From: JAVKNF01 sp031537795
GTDB taxonomy: Bacteria; Pseudomonadota; Alphaproteobacteria; Rickettsiales; Deianiraeaceae
Reading direction: 5' to 3'
Assembly: GCA_031537795.1 (NCBI GenBank)
Contig: JAVKNF010000020.1
Span: 1-6,190, forward strand
DNA: 6,190 bases
The translations under genes were made by a program, and so were the position numbers. The notes below the pieces were generated by a model, which was given only the letters and a program-made list of their open reading frames with translations, was not told where the DNA came from and did not search any database. Shown piece after piece: positions 6,076 through 6,190 of this stretch (the first letter of the stretch is position 1; each line of letters starts with the position of its first letter).

Positions 6076-6190
6076 ATGCAAAACACATTATACACTGGTG
6101 ATAATCTTTATATTCTTCACGGAATGAACAGTGAGACTGTTGATTTAATATATCTAGACCCTCCTTTTAATTCAAAAAGAACTTATTCTG
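6076..6190 (+). CDS. Site-specific DNA methyltransferase (N4/N6 type), 3' end outside the window
   Basis: Only the first 38 residues are present, but they are diagnostic. The start reads MQNTLYTGDNLYIL, then VDLIYLDPPFNSKRTYS. DPPF (28-31) is the catalytic motif IV of amino-methyltransferases that use S-adenosylmethionine to methylate adenine N6 or cytosine N4. Motif IV coming near the N terminus, with the LYxGDN opening just before it, suits the N6_N4_Mtase family in which the SAM-binding FxGxG motif lies later in the protein. Such enzymes belong to restriction-modification systems or act alone in epigenetic marking; the partner, if any, would lie beyond the right edge. The ATG at 6076 gives the usual short lead before the LYxGDN motif. 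No Shine-Dalgarno sequence is seen. Target sequence and base cannot be inferred. Confidence 0.85.
   Translation, partial: MQNTLYTGDNLYILHGMNSETVDLIYLDPPFNSKRTYS

Noticed and set aside
1..6190. tRNA, rRNA, CRISPR array, riboswitch or insertion sequence
   Set aside because: Gene-free segments are short and AT-rich, without GC-rich folds, regularly spaced repeats, terminal inverted repeats or transposase coding.

Overview
The window is AT-rich DNA, most likely from an alphaproteobacterium of the reduced, host-associated Rickettsiales kind. This rests on the wording of the recognisable proteins. EF-G, FabI, EF-P and the HAD phosphatase all read like alphaproteobacterial versions, and EF-G looks closest to what I remember of Rickettsia EF-G. 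I could not run a search, so the order-level placement is an inference.

Layout. At the left edge is the 3' part of an unrecognised Lys/Glu/Ile/Asn-rich protein (2-988, +). It carries a perfect in-frame tandem repeat of 162 bp (54 codons) that runs off the window. It converges, 19 bp apart, on fabI (1008-1781, -), the enoyl-ACP reductase of fatty acid synthesis. A 119-bp AT-rich divergent region separates fabI from a small pyrimidine-dimer DNA glycosylase gene of the T4 endonuclease V family (1901-2335, +). After a 227-bp gene-free stretch come a HAD-family phosphatase (2563-3252, +), fusA for elongation factor G (3370-5451, +) and efp for elongation factor P (5474-6031, +). The last 115 bp (6076-6190, +) are the start of a DNA methyltransferase with a DPPF catalytic motif.

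How the genes relate. fusA and efp form a tight translation pair: EF-G drives translocation and EF-P relieves stalling at proline runs. fusA is not beside rpsG or tuf here, which departs from the usual str operon. The fusA/efp junction holds a perfect 20-bp tandem duplication. It creates a second, out-of-frame copy of the efp start and an 11-residue mini-reading frame overlapping the true start. The repair glycosylase and the methyltransferase are accessory DNA-metabolism genes set among housekeeping genes.

Most of the window is ordinary. I see no convincing new multi-gene system. The items most worth a second look are the repeat protein at the left edge, the duplicated efp start, the general lack of Shine-Dalgarno sequences, and whatever follows the methyltransferase beyond the right edge. 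No tRNA, rRNA, CRISPR array or transposase gene was seen.
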